Assembly (NCBI RefSeq): GCF_000768875.1
Contig: NZ_JRAO01000002.1
Span: 1-39,847 of the forward strand
Source of the DNA: Porphyromonas sp. COT-239 OH1446
GTDB taxonomy: Bacteria; Bacteroidota; Bacteroidia; Bacteroidales; Porphyromonadaceae
Direction: 5' to 3'
DNA: 39,847 nucleotides
The notes beneath the pieces are model-generated. The model had not been told where the DNA came from. It searched no databases and saw only the letters and a program-made list of their open reading frames with translations. A program made the position numbers and the translations under genes. Every line of letters begins with the position of its first letter. The stretch's first letter is position 1. Below, piece after piece: positions 17,685 through 26,578 of the stretch.

Positions 17685-20501
17685 TTAGTGTGCTGCGAGC
17701 CAATTATCTCCTACACCGAGCTCGACCTCTAGGCGAATGCTTAAGCTCGGGAGCACCCCCTCCATCGTCTCTTTGATTAGGGGGAGCAACTCGTCGAGCT
17801 CATCCCTGTAGACGTTGAAGTTCAGTTCGTCATGCACCTGCAGGATCATCCGGCTGCGCAGCTTACGTCGCTTGATCTCCTGGTATAGGCGCACCATGGC
17901 GATCTTGATGATGTCGGCTGCCGTCCCTTGGAGGGGGGCATTGATGGCGTTACGCTCTGCATAGCCTCGGACTACAGCATTGGCACTATTAATATCTCGG
18001 ACATAGCTTCTGCGACCGAGGAGGGTCGAGACATAGCCCTGAGCCTTGGCCTCGGCCTTAGTCCGCTCCATATACTCAGCAACCCCTGGGTAAGAGGCGA
18101 AGTAGCCGTCGATAAGCTCCTTAGCCTCGCCTCTGGGGATAGATAGCCGCTCACTGAGCCCAAAGGCACTGATGCCATAGATGATCCCGAAGTTTGCCGT
18201 CTTGGCCCTACGGCGCATATCGCTCGTAACCTCCTCTAAGGGCACTCCGTAGATCTTGGAGGCTGTAGCCCGGTGAATATCCTCCCCTTGGGCAAAGGCC
18301 TCCAGGAGGGCCGGATCGGCACTCATGTGTGCCATCAGGCGCAGCTCTATCTGCGAATAGTCCGCACTAACGAAGACACACTTCTCCGAATCGGGGACGA
18401 AAGCCTCTCGGATAGAGCGACCCTGCTCCGTGCGTATAGGGATGTTCTGAATATTCGGATTACTGCTTGAGAGGCGGCCTGTGGAGGCAACCGTCTGATT
18501 GAAGCTCGAGTGCAACTTGCCATCGCCATAGAGCAGTTCTGGCAGACTGTCGATGTAGGTGCTCAGGAGCTTCTTGAGCCCTCTGTAATCCAATATCTTC
18601 TGCACGATGGGATGCCGATCCCTCAGCTTCTCCAACACATCGACGGAGGTTGTATAGTTGCCAGTCTTAGTCTTTTTCGTCCGAGCCCCTCCGACCTGTA
18701 GCTCGTCGAAGAGGACTTGGCCCACCTGCCTAGAGCTATTGATATTGAAGGGATGTCCCGCCAAGAGGTAGATCTCCTCCTCTAGAGTCTCTAGGGCCTG
18801 CCCCAGCTCCATAGATTTCTCCCTCAGCACGGCTACGTCGAGGCGTACCCCCTCTCGCTCCATGGAGGCGAGCACAGGGATGAGCGGCATCTCGATCTTG
18901 TCGAATAGCTCTCCCATCTGTCGCTCCTCGACCTTCGGGGCAAAGAGTGTATAGAGGCGATAGGTCAAGTGGGCATCCTCGGTCGCATAGTAGGCCAAAC
19001 GCTCTGCTTCTACCGCTCTGAGGTCGAAGCTCGACTTGCTCTGCGGGGCGATCATCTGCTCAAAGCTCATGGGGATATGCCCCAGGTATCTCTCCGAGAG
19101 CTCATCGAGCCCATGCCTGAGCTCAGGGGCTAGGAGGTAATGAGCTACCATCGTGTCGAAGAGGGGGAGCTCGACCTCGATCCCATAGCTGGCCATGACC
19201 TGTAGGTCATACTTGATGTTTTGCCCGATCTTGAGGAGGGTATGATCCTCAAGCAGGGGGCGCAGAGGCTCGAGAAGGCTCAGGGCCTCCTCTCTGTCGG
19301 CAGGCACTCCGAGGTAATAGGCAGAGGCATCGTCTAGGGCAAAGGTCATGGCCACGAGCTCGGCTCTAAGGGGGTCTCTATCCGTCGTCTCTGTGTCCCA
19401 AGCGAAGTGCCCCTGCTCTCGAGCCTTACAGACGAAGGCCTCTATATCCTCTCGGCTGTTGAGGTAGTTGATCTCGAAAGAGAGTCTCTCGGGCTCGGTC
19501 GTCTCCGAAGAGGATAGAGGGGCAAAGAGCTCTAGAGCAAAGAGGTCATTGGTCGGTATCTCGGCCTCTTCTCGAGGCTTTGCTAGCCCTACTGAGGCAG
19601 CCTCTTTAGGCTGAGAGGGCACAGCCTCCGAAGCTCTAGAGAGGACACGAGGGAGCAGCGAGCGAAACTCTAGCTCGCCAAACAGCTCCTCGGTAGCCTG
19701 GGTATCGGGGCTTTTGCTGCGCAGTAGATCTACATCGAGCTCGATAGGGACAGTGGTGCAGATGGTCGCTAGATAGCGAGATAGGCGGGCAGTATCAGCC
19801 CCCGCTTGTATCTTCGCCCCCGTAGCTCCCTTGATCTGATCTGCCGAGGATAGGACGCCCTCTAGGTCAGAGTATTCGGCCAGGAGCTTCTCGGCGGTCT
19901 TGGGCCCTATCCCCTTGCAGCCAGGGATATTGTCCGCCGTGTCTCCGACGAGGGCAAGGTAATCGATCACCTGTGCGGGAGACTTGAGTCCAAAACGCTG
20001 GCAGACCTCCTCCTCACCCCAAAGCTCATAGCCCCCACCCTGAGCTGGGCGATACATCCGCACCCTAGGGGTAACGAGCTGGGCATAATCCTTGTCGGGG
20101 GTTACCATGAGTACCTCATAGCCCTCACGCTCAGCCTGCTGGGCAAGCGTCCCGATAACATCGTCCGCCTCGAAGCCCTCGACCTCGATACTGGGGATAC
20201 GATAGGCCTCGAGTAGCCTCTTGATATAGGGGACGGCAAGGCGAATACCCTCGGGCGTCTCCTCCCGATGAGCCTTGTATTCAGGGTACTCTTTGTGGCG
20301 GAATGTACCTCCTGGAGGGTCAAAGACAACCCCGATCATCTCCGGATGTTCTCGCTCGAGGATCTCCTCGAGCATCAAAGCAAAGCCGAAGATCGCACTG
20401 GTATCTCTACCCTGCGAATCCCTTCGAGGGTTACGGATGAAGGCATAATAGGCCCTAAATATGAGGGCATAAGCGTCTAAAAGGAATATACGAGGGTTCA
20501 T
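17685..20501 (-). CDS. polA: DNA polymerase I
   Basis: 938 residues from the ATG at 20501; a TTG one codon upstream opens the same frame but is a less likely start. Three domains: 5'-3' flap nuclease (about 1-290; LLDAYALIFRAYYAF, FEADDVIGTLA, GDTADNIPG), 3'-5' exonuclease (about 345-530; DTETTDRDP, NIKYD and YATEDAHLTY, so the proofreading acidic residues are present, unlike Taq), and the family A polymerase (about 560-938; DYSQIELRLMAHMS, RRRAKTANFGIIYG and QVHDELNF). Functions in Okazaki fragment processing and repair. Flanked by glycosyltransferase genes upstream and Sua5/YciO downstream. Confidence 0.97.
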   Translation of the reverse strand: MNPRIFLLDAYALIFRAYYAFIRNPRRDSQGRDTSAIFGFALMLEEILEREHPEMIGVVFDPPGGTFRHKEYPEYKAHREETPEGIRLAVPYIKRLLEAYRIPSIEVEGFEADDVIGTLAQQAEREGYEVLMVTPDKDYAQLVTPRVRMYRPAQGGGYELWGEEEVCQRFGLKSPAQVIDYLALVGDTADNIPGCKGIGPKTAEKLLAEYSDLEGVLSSADQIKGATGAKIQAGADTARLSRYLATICTTVPIELDVDLLRSKSPDTQATEELFGELEFRSLLPRVLSRASEAVPSQPKEAASVGLAKPREEAEIPTNDLFALELFAPLSSSETTEPERLSFEINYLNSREDIEAFVCKAREQGHFAWDTETTDRDPLRAELVAMTFALDDASAYYLGVPADREEALSLLEPLRPLLEDHTLLKIGQNIKYDLQVMASYGIEVELPLFDTMVAHYLLAPELRHGLDELSERYLGHIPMSFEQMIAPQSKSSFDLRAVEAERLAYYATEDAHLTYRLYTLFAPKVEERQMGELFDKIEMPLIPVLASMEREGVRLDVAVLREKSMELGQALETLEEEIYLLAGHPFNINSSRQVGQVLFDELQVGGARTKKTKTGNYTTSVDVLEKLRDRHPIVQKILDYRGLKKLLSTYIDSLPELLYGDGKLHSSFNQTVASTGRLSSSNPNIQNIPIRTEQGRSIREAFVPDSEKCVFVSADYSQIELRLMAHMSADPALLEAFAQGEDIHRATASKIYGVPLEEVTSDMRRRAKTANFGIIYGISAFGLSERLSIPRGEAKELIDGYFASYPGVAEYMERTKAEAKAQGYVSTLLGRRSYVRDINSANAVVRGYAERNAINAPLQGTAADIIKIAMVRLYQEIKRRKLRSRMILQVHDELNFNVYRDELDELLPLIKETMEGVLPSLSIRLEVELGVGDNWLAAH

Positions 20502-20533
20502 CAAGTCTATTCAATCGGGTTAGTCTATGAGCT

Positions 20534-21472
20534 CTAAGGCATCACCCCTGCCTGGGTCAATACCTCCTCGAGGCGTCTCTGTGCCTCGGGACCGAAGTAG
20601 GTCATCTTGTGGATGCCACAGCGATCGATCGCCTCGGCATAGCCCATCGCTCGATAGTCCCCACCATTGACCTTGGTATGGATCACGTGGGGGAGGACGT
20701 CGCTCACGATCGGGCAATTCTCCCCTGTGATACCACTATGCAGCAATTCATTGAAAAGGATCTGATAGATGAAATAATCCAGTACTCTACTTTGGGTCTT
20801 CCAATAATGGAGGAGCAAATCCAATAGCGTGCTGAGCATCTTGCTCTGAGGCTTAGAGAAGATCACACTATTGAGACACCTAACCGAGAATCTCCGATCC
20901 CACCCCCAGTAGGGGTAATAGCTCGCTCGCCAATAGAGCTTGTCGGGCTCGTCCTCTGAGCGTTGGAACATGAAGAACTCGCTCTGGCTGTACAGCTCGT
21001 CGAAGGGACGGGTAAGTAAGATCGTCGCATCAAGCCATACCCCTCCGTAGGTTGCCAGGAGGGCCGTGCGGAGTAGGTCTGAGAAGATCGTACGGTTGTA
21101 GCCTCCCTGCTCCCTCATCCGCTGATATACAAACTCAGGCAGATCAATGTAATCACCAATCATTGCGTCCGAGAGGCGAATGATCTCATACTCCCCTCGA
21201 TGACGATCGACAGAGGCAAAGCAGAGGCGTACGATCTCGGGTAGATCGGCCTCATCGACTCCCTGCCCCCAATATTGCCAAATGACCTTGCGTCCAGCCA
21301 GATCCTGCTTGGGCTGTAGCTCGTAGTGTGGGATCTGCCCTTGGATATAGGCCTGTATCTGCCTCTGCCAATAGCGGGAGAGGGTCTGATACCTTCTGAT
21401 GATGGGCCATTGGCGTAGGTCTAGCCATAGCCTCGTGGGGATCAACTTCGTGATCTTGTGCACTAGGGACAT
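20534..21472 (-). CDS. Capsular-polysaccharide-type glycosyltransferase
   Basis: 312 residues resembling the Caps_synth / Gly_transf_sug family (GT-A fold with a DxD motif). Landmarks: VIWQYWGQGVDEADLPEIVR (start of the sugar-nucleotide domain), AFSDLLRTALLATYGGVWLDAT-like segment (FSDLLRTALLATYGGVWLDA), where WLDA is the position of DxD, and a tryptophan-rich middle. These enzymes add sugars to surface polysaccharide or lipopolysaccharide. The donor and acceptor are unknown. It starts 12 bp after the GT4 gene, and the two are likely co-transcribed and act on the same glycan. Confidence 0.82.
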   Translation of the reverse strand: MSLVHKITKLIPTRLWLDLRQWPIIRRYQTLSRYWQRQIQAYIQGQIPHYELQPKQDLAGRKVIWQYWGQGVDEADLPEIVRLCFASVDRHRGEYEIIRLSDAMIGDYIDLPEFVYQRMREQGGYNRTIFSDLLRTALLATYGGVWLDATILLTRPFDELYSQSEFFMFQRSEDEPDKLYWRASYYPYWGWDRRFSVRCLNSVIFSKPQSKMLSTLLDLLLHYWKTQSRVLDYFIYQILFNELLHSGITGENCPIVSDVLPHVIHTKVNGGDYRAMGYAEAIDRCGIHKMTYFGPEAQRRLEEVLTQAGVMP

Positions 21473-21484
21473 AGTGGTTGGGGA

Positions 21485-22636
21485 TTAAGGTGAGACGCTC
21501 GAGGATAGAATGCTCGGAGAGCTCTCGTCAAGCTCCACCCCGAGGATGGAGGCGAAGAGCTGATGAAGCCCTTGCAGGTATGGCTCTAGGGCATAGTGCT
21601 GCTCGAGATGCTCTCGAGACCGCTCGCCCATGAGGCGGCGCTCCTCGGGGTGCTCCTGCATCCAACAGATTTGTCGGGCGAGGTCTGTGGGATCACGAGG
21701 CTCTGCCAATAAGCCTGTGTATCCGGGGACGATCAGGTCTCGACTGCCCGGGATATTGCTCACGATGGTAGGCAGACCGAGAGCCATGGCCTCCCGAAGG
21801 ACTCTCGGGGAGGCATCTCGGTATGAGGGGAGGACGTAGACCTCAGCTCCGGCGATGTAACGCATAGCCTCGCTCGATGGGCCGACGAAGTGGAAGCATT
21901 CGGGTACTGGCCCTCTCATCGCTAGGGCATAGTCTGCCCCGGAATAGTCCCCTACGAGGACAAGGCTGAGCGATGGGTCTGCGATGAGGTTGATCGCCTC
22001 GACGAGGGTTGTCAGCCCCTTATAGGGCCGACCTAGGGTATTGGCCACAGAGACGAGCCTAAGACTTATAGGTCGATCGGCCTTGGGGTGTAGGGGCTCT
22101 CGAGCAGCCTCCTGGGTCCATTCGAGGGCAAAGGGTTTAGTATGTACAGAGAGCTTACTCGGGGGTATGAAGTGCTCCATGTAGGAGCGAATATGCTCCG
22201 TCTCACAGATCAAATGCGTAACCCTGGGGTTGAGGACGCCGAGGTAATAGGTCGGATCCCACCGACGCACTCGTGCCCCCGTCCCCCTATAGCCGATATG
22301 TTTGCCTCGGCGACCGAGGGTGGCCAATAGGGCATTGGAGAGGCCAGAGCTCCCCACCGAGTAGATCAGATCGAAGCAGTAGCAACTGTCATAGCGGCGC
22401 AGCTGACAGATAGCGGGCCAAGAGCATTTGGAGGTAATAGGCGATAGAGGTAGATAGGTGATACCTCCCTCTTGCCAGGGTGAGGACTCTACCTTTTGAC
22501 TGGGCTTGCATTCGGCCGTAACATAGACCTCCCAATGCGCCTTGGAGGCGAGGTATTGGGCTAGGTGGAGCGTGATCGAGTCCATCTCTCTATGCGTAAA
22601 GAGTACTCGAGGCGAATGCTGTCTTCTTATCTTCAT
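21485..22636 (-). CDS. Glycosyltransferase family 4 (GT-B)
   Basis: 383 residues with a retaining GT-B fold. The C-terminal half carries SVANTLGRPYKGLTTLVEA, LVLVGDYSG, GAEVYVLPSYRDASPRVLREAMALG and the E-x7-E-type motif (REAMALGLPTIVSNIPG), typical of GT4. The N-terminus begins VLFTHREMDSITLHLAQYL. Probably adds a sugar to a cell-surface glycan at the inner membrane; specificity is not readable. It is the first gene of the long leftward cluster and has its own -7 box at 22656-22663. Confidence 0.87.
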   Translation of the reverse strand: MKIRRQHSPRVLFTHREMDSITLHLAQYLASKAHWEVYVTAECKPSQKVESSPWQEGGITYLPLSPITSKCSWPAICQLRRYDSCYCFDLIYSVGSSGLSNALLATLGRRGKHIGYRGTGARVRRWDPTYYLGVLNPRVTHLICETEHIRSYMEHFIPPSKLSVHTKPFALEWTQEAAREPLHPKADRPISLRLVSVANTLGRPYKGLTTLVEAINLIADPSLSLVLVGDYSGADYALAMRGPVPECFHFVGPSSEAMRYIAGAEVYVLPSYRDASPRVLREAMALGLPTIVSNIPGSRDLIVPGYTGLLAEPRDPTDLARQICWMQEHPEERRLMGERSREHLEQHYALEPYLQGLHQLFASILGVELDESSPSILSSSVSP

Positions 22637-22655
22637 CGTCAGAAACCTTGGACTA

Positions 22656-22663
22656 CAAAGGTA
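22656..22663 (-). promoter_or_regulatory. -7 box for the glycosyltransferase-polA cluster
   Basis: TACCTTTG on the minus strand, 20 bp before the GT4 start codon, fitting TAnnTTTG. With gaps of 4 to 76 bp downstream, it could drive much of the cluster from 22636 to 10283. Confidence 0.55.
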
Positions 22664-22736
22664 ACGAGAAAACTTCAGCTATTCCCCTGCCCACCCCAGG
22701 GCAACCGCATCAAATCTCCGCTATCTTCTTAACATG

Positions 22737-22828
22737 CTGATTATCAGATTAAATTTTGATCCTGATTTCTCCCAACCTCTACTTTGCAGGAAGAAATAGC
22801 TACTGATAATCAATGGGTTAGATTTTGA
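22737..22828 (+). promoter_or_regulatory. Duplicated dyad / ATTTTGA motif, possible operator pair
   Basis: The palindrome CTGATTATCAG (22737-22747) is followed by TTAAATTTTGA (22749-22759). The pair recurs as CTGATAATCAA (22803-22813) and TTAGATTTTGA (22818-22828), about 66-69 bp later. Between them is TACTTTG (22780-22786), one base short of the -7 consensus, with TTTG 21 bp upstream (22755-22758). This may be a regulated plus-strand promoter; this is an inference. Confidence 0.4.
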
Positions 22829-22927
22829 CACGGTTGCTCTGTACCCTCTACGACGTCGAGCGAACGCATTCCCAAAACGGAGTGTCCTCAAAACGGGAGC
22901 AATCTTGAGATCGTCCCATCCGTTCTC

Positions 22928-23066
22928 CTATTCATACCTCAACAGAGATCCTATGTTAGACCTTACTCGAGAGCCTACTTGAGTCTCGGCTGAGATCCTA
23001 CTTAGACCTCGATGGAGATCCTATTTGAGCCTCGGTCGAGAGCCTATCGGGAGAGAAGCAGAGCTC
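22928..23066 (-). repeat. Degenerate 23-bp tandem repeat, locus 3 (inverted)
   Basis: Six units of 23, 24, 23, 23, 23 and 23 bp in the opposite orientation to the other loci. On the plus strand they read CTACTTGAG/AGAC...GAGATC. Strongest units are 22975-22997, 22998-23020 and 23021-23043. Confidence 0.8.
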
Positions 23067-23195
23067 TCGAAGGGGGCGAGATGAGGGAGCTTCAGGGACT
23101 CATCAACGAGCTTCTCCTCAGACAAGAGACCACGACAAGAGAGACGATCACAAGACGGTACATAGAGCTCAAGAGGAGGCTGCGCCATTATTGGT

Positions 23196-23203
23196 TATCT
23201 TTG
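23196..23203 (+). promoter_or_regulatory. -7 box of the aguAB promoter
   Basis: TATCTTTG, followed by GCA, 48 bp before the aguA ATG at 23252. It lies inside the longer upstream open frame, which argues that translation starts at 23252. Confidence 0.65.
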
Positions 23204-23251
23204 CACTCGCAATTAACTCAGTATTCAGCATATCATTCAGATATATACTCT

Positions 23252-24307
23252 ATGGACATTCAAATCAGACTCATCCCCGAGTGGGAGGCTCAGGATGCCG
23301 TTATCATCTCTTGGCCGCATGCCGAGACCGATTGGGCACATATCCTCGACGAGGCAGACGCTTGCTACAGAGAGCTCGCAAGGGCTATCCTGCGCTTTGA
23401 GGATCTGATCATCCTTACCCCAGAGGTTGAGCGCATACAGCAGTTCTTCGGCGAAGAGGCCTTTGCTCACCAGCTACGCTTCATCGAGCTTCCCACCAAT
23501 GACACCTGGGTGAGGGACTACGGGCCTCTCTCCTTCCGCCTCAAGACAGAGGAGGAGGAGCTCAAGGCTATAGCAGACTTCACCTTCAACGGCTGGGGAA
23601 TGAAGTTCGCCGCAGATGCGGACAACCTGGTCAATCGAGCCTTGTATGTGGGTAGGTACTTTGCCTCCGATATTCAGCGACTCAACAACCTCTTGCTCGT
23701 CCTCGAGGGTGGAGGCGTAGAGAGTGATGGAGAGGGGACAATCCTCACGACAGAGAGCTGCATCTTCGAGCCCAATCGCAACCCAGGCTTCGATGAAGAG
23801 GAGCTCAAGGCTATGCTCCGTGAGACACTGGGTGCGGATCGTCTGCTCATGCTGCGCCATGGTGACTTAGAGGGGGACGATACCGATGGGCACATCGACA
23901 CGCTCGCTCGCTTCGTCGATACAGAGACCATAGCCTACGTGTGCTGCGATGATACCGAGGATGAGCACTATCATCGCCTCAAGCGCATGGAGCAGGAGCT
24001 CGAACAACTGACTACACCCGAGGGCAAGCCCTACAGGCTCATTCCCCTTCCCCTACCCAGTGCTATCCATGAGGAGGATGGGCATCGACTGCCAGCCACC
24101 TACGCCAACTTCCTCTTCGTCAATGGAGGGCTGCTCGTACCCACCTATGCCCAGAGCTCGGATGAGGTAGCCCTATCTCGACTCAGAGAGGCCCTACCGG
24201 GGCTCGAGGTCGTAGGCGTAGACTGCCGCACACTGATCCGCCAACATGGCAGCCTGCACTGCGCTACGATGCAGCTGCCGCAGGGATTTATTAACCCTAA
24301 TAAATAA
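23252..24307 (+). CDS. aguA: Agmatine deiminase
   Basis: Converts agmatine to N-carbamoylputrescine and ammonia. The start at 23252 gives 351 residues beginning MDIQIRLIPEWEAQDAV, the usual family start; the open frame reaches back to 23012, but that part is repeat sequence with a promoter inside it. Motifs: NDTWVRDYGPLSF (substrate Asp), GGGVESDGEGTIL, GDDTDGHIDTLARF (catalytic Asp/His) and the nucleophile Cys337 in HGSLHCATMQ near the C-terminus. The PPAD peptidylarginine deiminase of P. gingivalis belongs to the wider superfamily, but this protein has no signal peptide, and its partner aguB supports an agmatine role in the cytosol. Confidence 0.93.
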   Translation: MDIQIRLIPEWEAQDAVIISWPHAETDWAHILDEADACYRELARAILRFEDLIILTPEVERIQQFFGEEAFAHQLRFIELPTNDTWVRDYGPLSFRLKTEEEELKAIADFTFNGWGMKFAADADNLVNRALYVGRYFASDIQRLNNLLLVLEGGGVESDGEGTILTTESCIFEPNRNPGFDEEELKAMLRETLGADRLLMLRHGDLEGDDTDGHIDTLARFVDTETIAYVCCDDTEDEHYHRLKRMEQELEQLTTPEGKPYRLIPLPLPSAIHEEDGHRLPATYANFLFVNGGLLVPTYAQSSDEVALSRLREALPGLEVVGVDCRTLIRQHGSLHCATMQLPQGFINPNK

Positions 24308-24312
24308 TCACA

Positions 24313-25185
24313 ATGAAAGTAGGTATTATTCAGCAGGCCAATAGCTCAGACCTGCGCCACAACATAGATCGGCTCAAGAGCAGCATCCGCACGCTTGCCC
24401 TCGAGGGGGCAGAGCTCGTCGTCCTGCAAGAGCTTCACAACGGGTTGTACTTTTGCCAAGAGGAGAACGTAGACATCTTCGACCAGGCAGAGCCCATACC
24501 TGGGCCTAGTACGGATGAGTTTGGTTCCCTAGCCCGAGAGCTAGGCATTGTGCTCGTACTCTCACTCTTCGAGCGAAGGGCTCCAGGTCTATATCACAAC
24601 ACAGCTGTCGTCCTCGAACGAGATGGAAGCATTGCAGGTAAATACCGCAAGATGCACATCCCTGATGACCCCGCCTACTACGAGAAGTTCTACTTCACTC
24701 CAGGCGATCTTGGCTTCGAGCCCATCGACACCTCTGTGGGTCGCTTAGGGGTCTTGGTCTGCTGGGATCAGTGGTATCCCGAGGCTGCACGCCTCATGGC
24801 TATGAAGGGGGCTGAGCTACTCATTTACCCCACAGCGATCGGCTGGGAGAGCAGCGATCATGCCCACGAGCAGACGAGGCAGAGCGACGCTTGGCAGCTC
24901 GTACAACGTGGGCATGCCGTAGCCAATGGGCTGCCAGTCATTGCGGTCAATCGTGTAGGACACGAGGCAGACCCGACAGGGCAGACCCGAGGCATTCTCT
25001 TCTGGGGGCGTAGCTTCGTGGCCGGGCCACAGGGTGAGCTACTGGCCGAGCTGGGTCAGGAGGAAGGGCTCCGTATCATAGAGATTGACCTCGAGCGGAG
25101 CGAGCGAGTTCGTCGCTGGTGGCCCTTCTTCAGAGATCGACGCATCGATGCCTTCGAAGACCTCACCAAACGATATAGGCTCTAA
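24313..25185 (+). CDS. aguB: N-carbamoylputrescine amidase
   Basis: Nitrilase-superfamily enzyme of 290 residues that hydrolyses N-carbamoylputrescine to putrescine, CO2 and ammonia, completing the arginine-decarboxylase route of polyamine synthesis after AguA. The Glu-Lys-Cys triad is visible: Glu40 (VLQELHN), Lys113 (KYRKMHIP) and Cys150 (VLVCWDQWYPEAAR). The GWESSDHAHEQTRQSDAWQL segment is characteristic of the plant and bacterial carbamoylputrescine amidases. The ATG is 5 bp after the aguA stop. Confidence 0.95.
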   Translation: MKVGIIQQANSSDLRHNIDRLKSSIRTLALEGAELVVLQELHNGLYFCQEENVDIFDQAEPIPGPSTDEFGSLARELGIVLVLSLFERRAPGLYHNTAVVLERDGSIAGKYRKMHIPDDPAYYEKFYFTPGDLGFEPIDTSVGRLGVLVCWDQWYPEAARLMAMKGAELLIYPTAIGWESSDHAHEQTRQSDAWQLVQRGHAVANGLPVIAVNRVGHEADPTGQTRGILFWGRSFVAGPQGELLAELGQEEGLRIIEIDLERSERVRRWWPFFRDRRIDAFEDLTKRYRL

Positions 25186-25198
25186 ACGTATAAAGCAC

Positions 25199-25206
25199 TA
25201 TCTTTG
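25199..25206 (+). promoter_or_regulatory. -7 box of the pgk promoter
   Basis: TATCTTTGCG lies 48 bp before the pgk ATG, the same distance as the identical box before aguA. pgk is therefore probably transcribed on its own, as well as by read-through from aguB. Confidence 0.65.
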
Positions 25207-25254
25207 CGTGCGAACGTAAAGAGATTATCCATCATAACTAAAACAACGAAAGAA

Positions 25255-26511
25255 ATGACTATCGAACAGTTCAATTTCTCAGGTAAGAAGGCTTTCGTTC
25301 GAGTAGACTTCAACGTCCCCCTCGACGCCGACTTCAACATCACTGACGACACCCGCATACGTGCCGCCCTACCTACACTCAAGAAGATTCTCGCCGACGG
25401 TGGCTCTGTCATCATTGGCTCACACCTCGGCCGACCCAAGAAGGTTGAGGATAAGTTCTCCCTGCGCCACATCCTTGCTCACGTGTCTGAGTGCCTGGGT
25501 GTAGAGGTGCAGTTCGCAAATGACTGCGTTGGTGCAGAGGCTGTCGAGAAGGCTGCTGCCCTGAAGCCAGGCGAAGCTCTCCTGCTCGAGAATCTCCGCT
25601 TCTATGCCGAAGAGGAAGGTAAGCCAAGAGGCCTAGCCGAAGATGCCTCAGACGAGGAGAAGGCTGCCGCTAAGAAGGCTGTTAAGGAGAGTCAGAAGGA
25701 GTTCACCAAGAAGCTTGCTAGCCTAGCCGACTGCTATGTAAACGACGCCTTCGGTACAGCTCACCGCGCCCATGCCTCTACGGCTCTTATCGCAGCATAC
25801 TTCGACAAGGACAACAAGATGTTCGGTTACCTCATGGGCAAGGAAGTGAATGCTGTGGCTAAGGTGATGCAGGACATCAATCGTCCCTTCACGGCTATCA
25901 TGGGGGGCTCAAAGGTCTCTAGCAAGATCGACATCATCGAGAACCTACTGGGCAAGGTAGATAACCTCATCCTCACAGGCGCAATGACCTACACCTTCTT
26001 CAAGGCAGAGGGAGGCAACATCGGCAACTCACTCTGCGAAGAGGATAAGCTCGACCTAGCTCGTGAGATCGTAGCCAAGGCTAAGGCCAACGGAGTAAAC
26101 CTCGTACTGAGCTCTGACTCGAAGATCGCAGATGCCTTTGCCAACGATGCCAAGACAGACTATGCTCAGAACGACAACATCCCCACTGGCTGGATCGGTA
26201 TGGACATCGGCCCTGAGAGCATCAAGACTTACGCCGAGGTGATCAAGGCTTCGAAGACAATCCTTTGGAATGGCCCTACAGGGGTGTTTGAGATGGATAA
26301 TTTCTCCGAAGGTACTCGTGCCGTGGCCGAAGCTATTGCCGAGGCTACTGCAGCAGGGGCATTCTCCCTCGTTGGCGGTGGAGATAGCGTTGCAGCTGTC
26401 AATAAGTTTGGCTTCGCTGACAAGGTTAGCTATGTGTCTACTGGTGGCGGTGCTCTACTGGAGGCGATCGAGGGCAAGAAGCTCCCCGGTATCGCAGCTA
26501 TCGAAGACTAA
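25255..26511 (+). CDS. pgk: Phosphoglycerate kinase
   Basis: Glycolytic ATP-forming enzyme (1,3-bisphosphoglycerate + ADP). Starting at the ATG at 25255 gives 418 residues beginning [20 protein letters not shown]; an in-frame start at 25204 lies in the promoter. Motifs: [22 protein letters not shown], the [11 protein letters not shown] substrate loop, [18 protein letters not shown] and [13 protein letters not shown] (nucleotide binding). The charged insertion near residues 120-150 ([11 protein letters not shown]) is usual for Bacteroidetes PGK. Confidence 0.97.
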   Translation: MTIEQFNFSGKKAFVRVDFNVPLDADFNITDDTRIRAALPTLKKILADGGSVIIGSHLGRPKKVEDKFSLRHILAHVSECLGVEVQFANDCVGAEAVEKAAALKPGEALLLENLRFYAEEEGKPRGLAEDASDEEKAAAKKAVKESQKEFTKKLASLADCYVNDAFGTAHRAHASTALIAAYFDKDNKMFGYLMGKEVNAVAKVMQDINRPFTAIMGGSKVSSKIDIIENLLGKVDNLILTGAMTYTFFKAEGGNIGNSLCEEDKLDLAREIVAKAKANGVNLVLSSDSKIADAFANDAKTDYAQNDNIPTGWIGMDIGPESIKTYAEVIKASKTILWNGPTGVFEMDNFSEGTRAVAEAIAEATAAGAFSLVGGGDSVAAVNKFGFADKVSYVSTGGGALLEAIEGKKLPGIAAIED

Positions 26512-26533
26512 GCACTCGATACCCTTCTACAAA

Positions 26534-26577
26534 TCAATAGGCCTCGGGCGAACGCTTGTTCGCTCGAGGCTTATTGA
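26534..26577. terminator. Bidirectional terminator between pgk and the ATP-grasp gene
   Basis: A 20-bp stem (26534-26553 with 26558-26577; all pairs Watson-Crick except two G-U on one strand) with a 4-nt GCTT loop, between convergent stop codons. The minus-strand gene's stop codon is immediately next to it (26579-26581). Confidence 0.85.
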
Positions 26578-26578
26578 C

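Larger units (their letters stand above)
22637..23251. other. Gene-free stretch between divergent GT4 and aguA
   Basis: About 615 bp. From left to right it holds the GT4 promoter, a dyad-plus-box motif present twice (22737-22759 and 22803-22828), the 23-bp repeat array (22928-23066), and the aguA promoter. An open frame continues upstream of aguA from 23012, but it runs through the repeat and lacks family resemblance. Confidence 0.6.

Noticed and set aside
20502-20504. TTG start one codon before polA ATG
   Set aside because: The ATG at 20501 is next to it and is the more likely start.
23012-23251. N-terminal extension of the aguA frame (80 codons)
   Set aside because: It runs through 23-bp repeat units and a -7 box; family members start near MDIQIRLIPEWE, at 23252.
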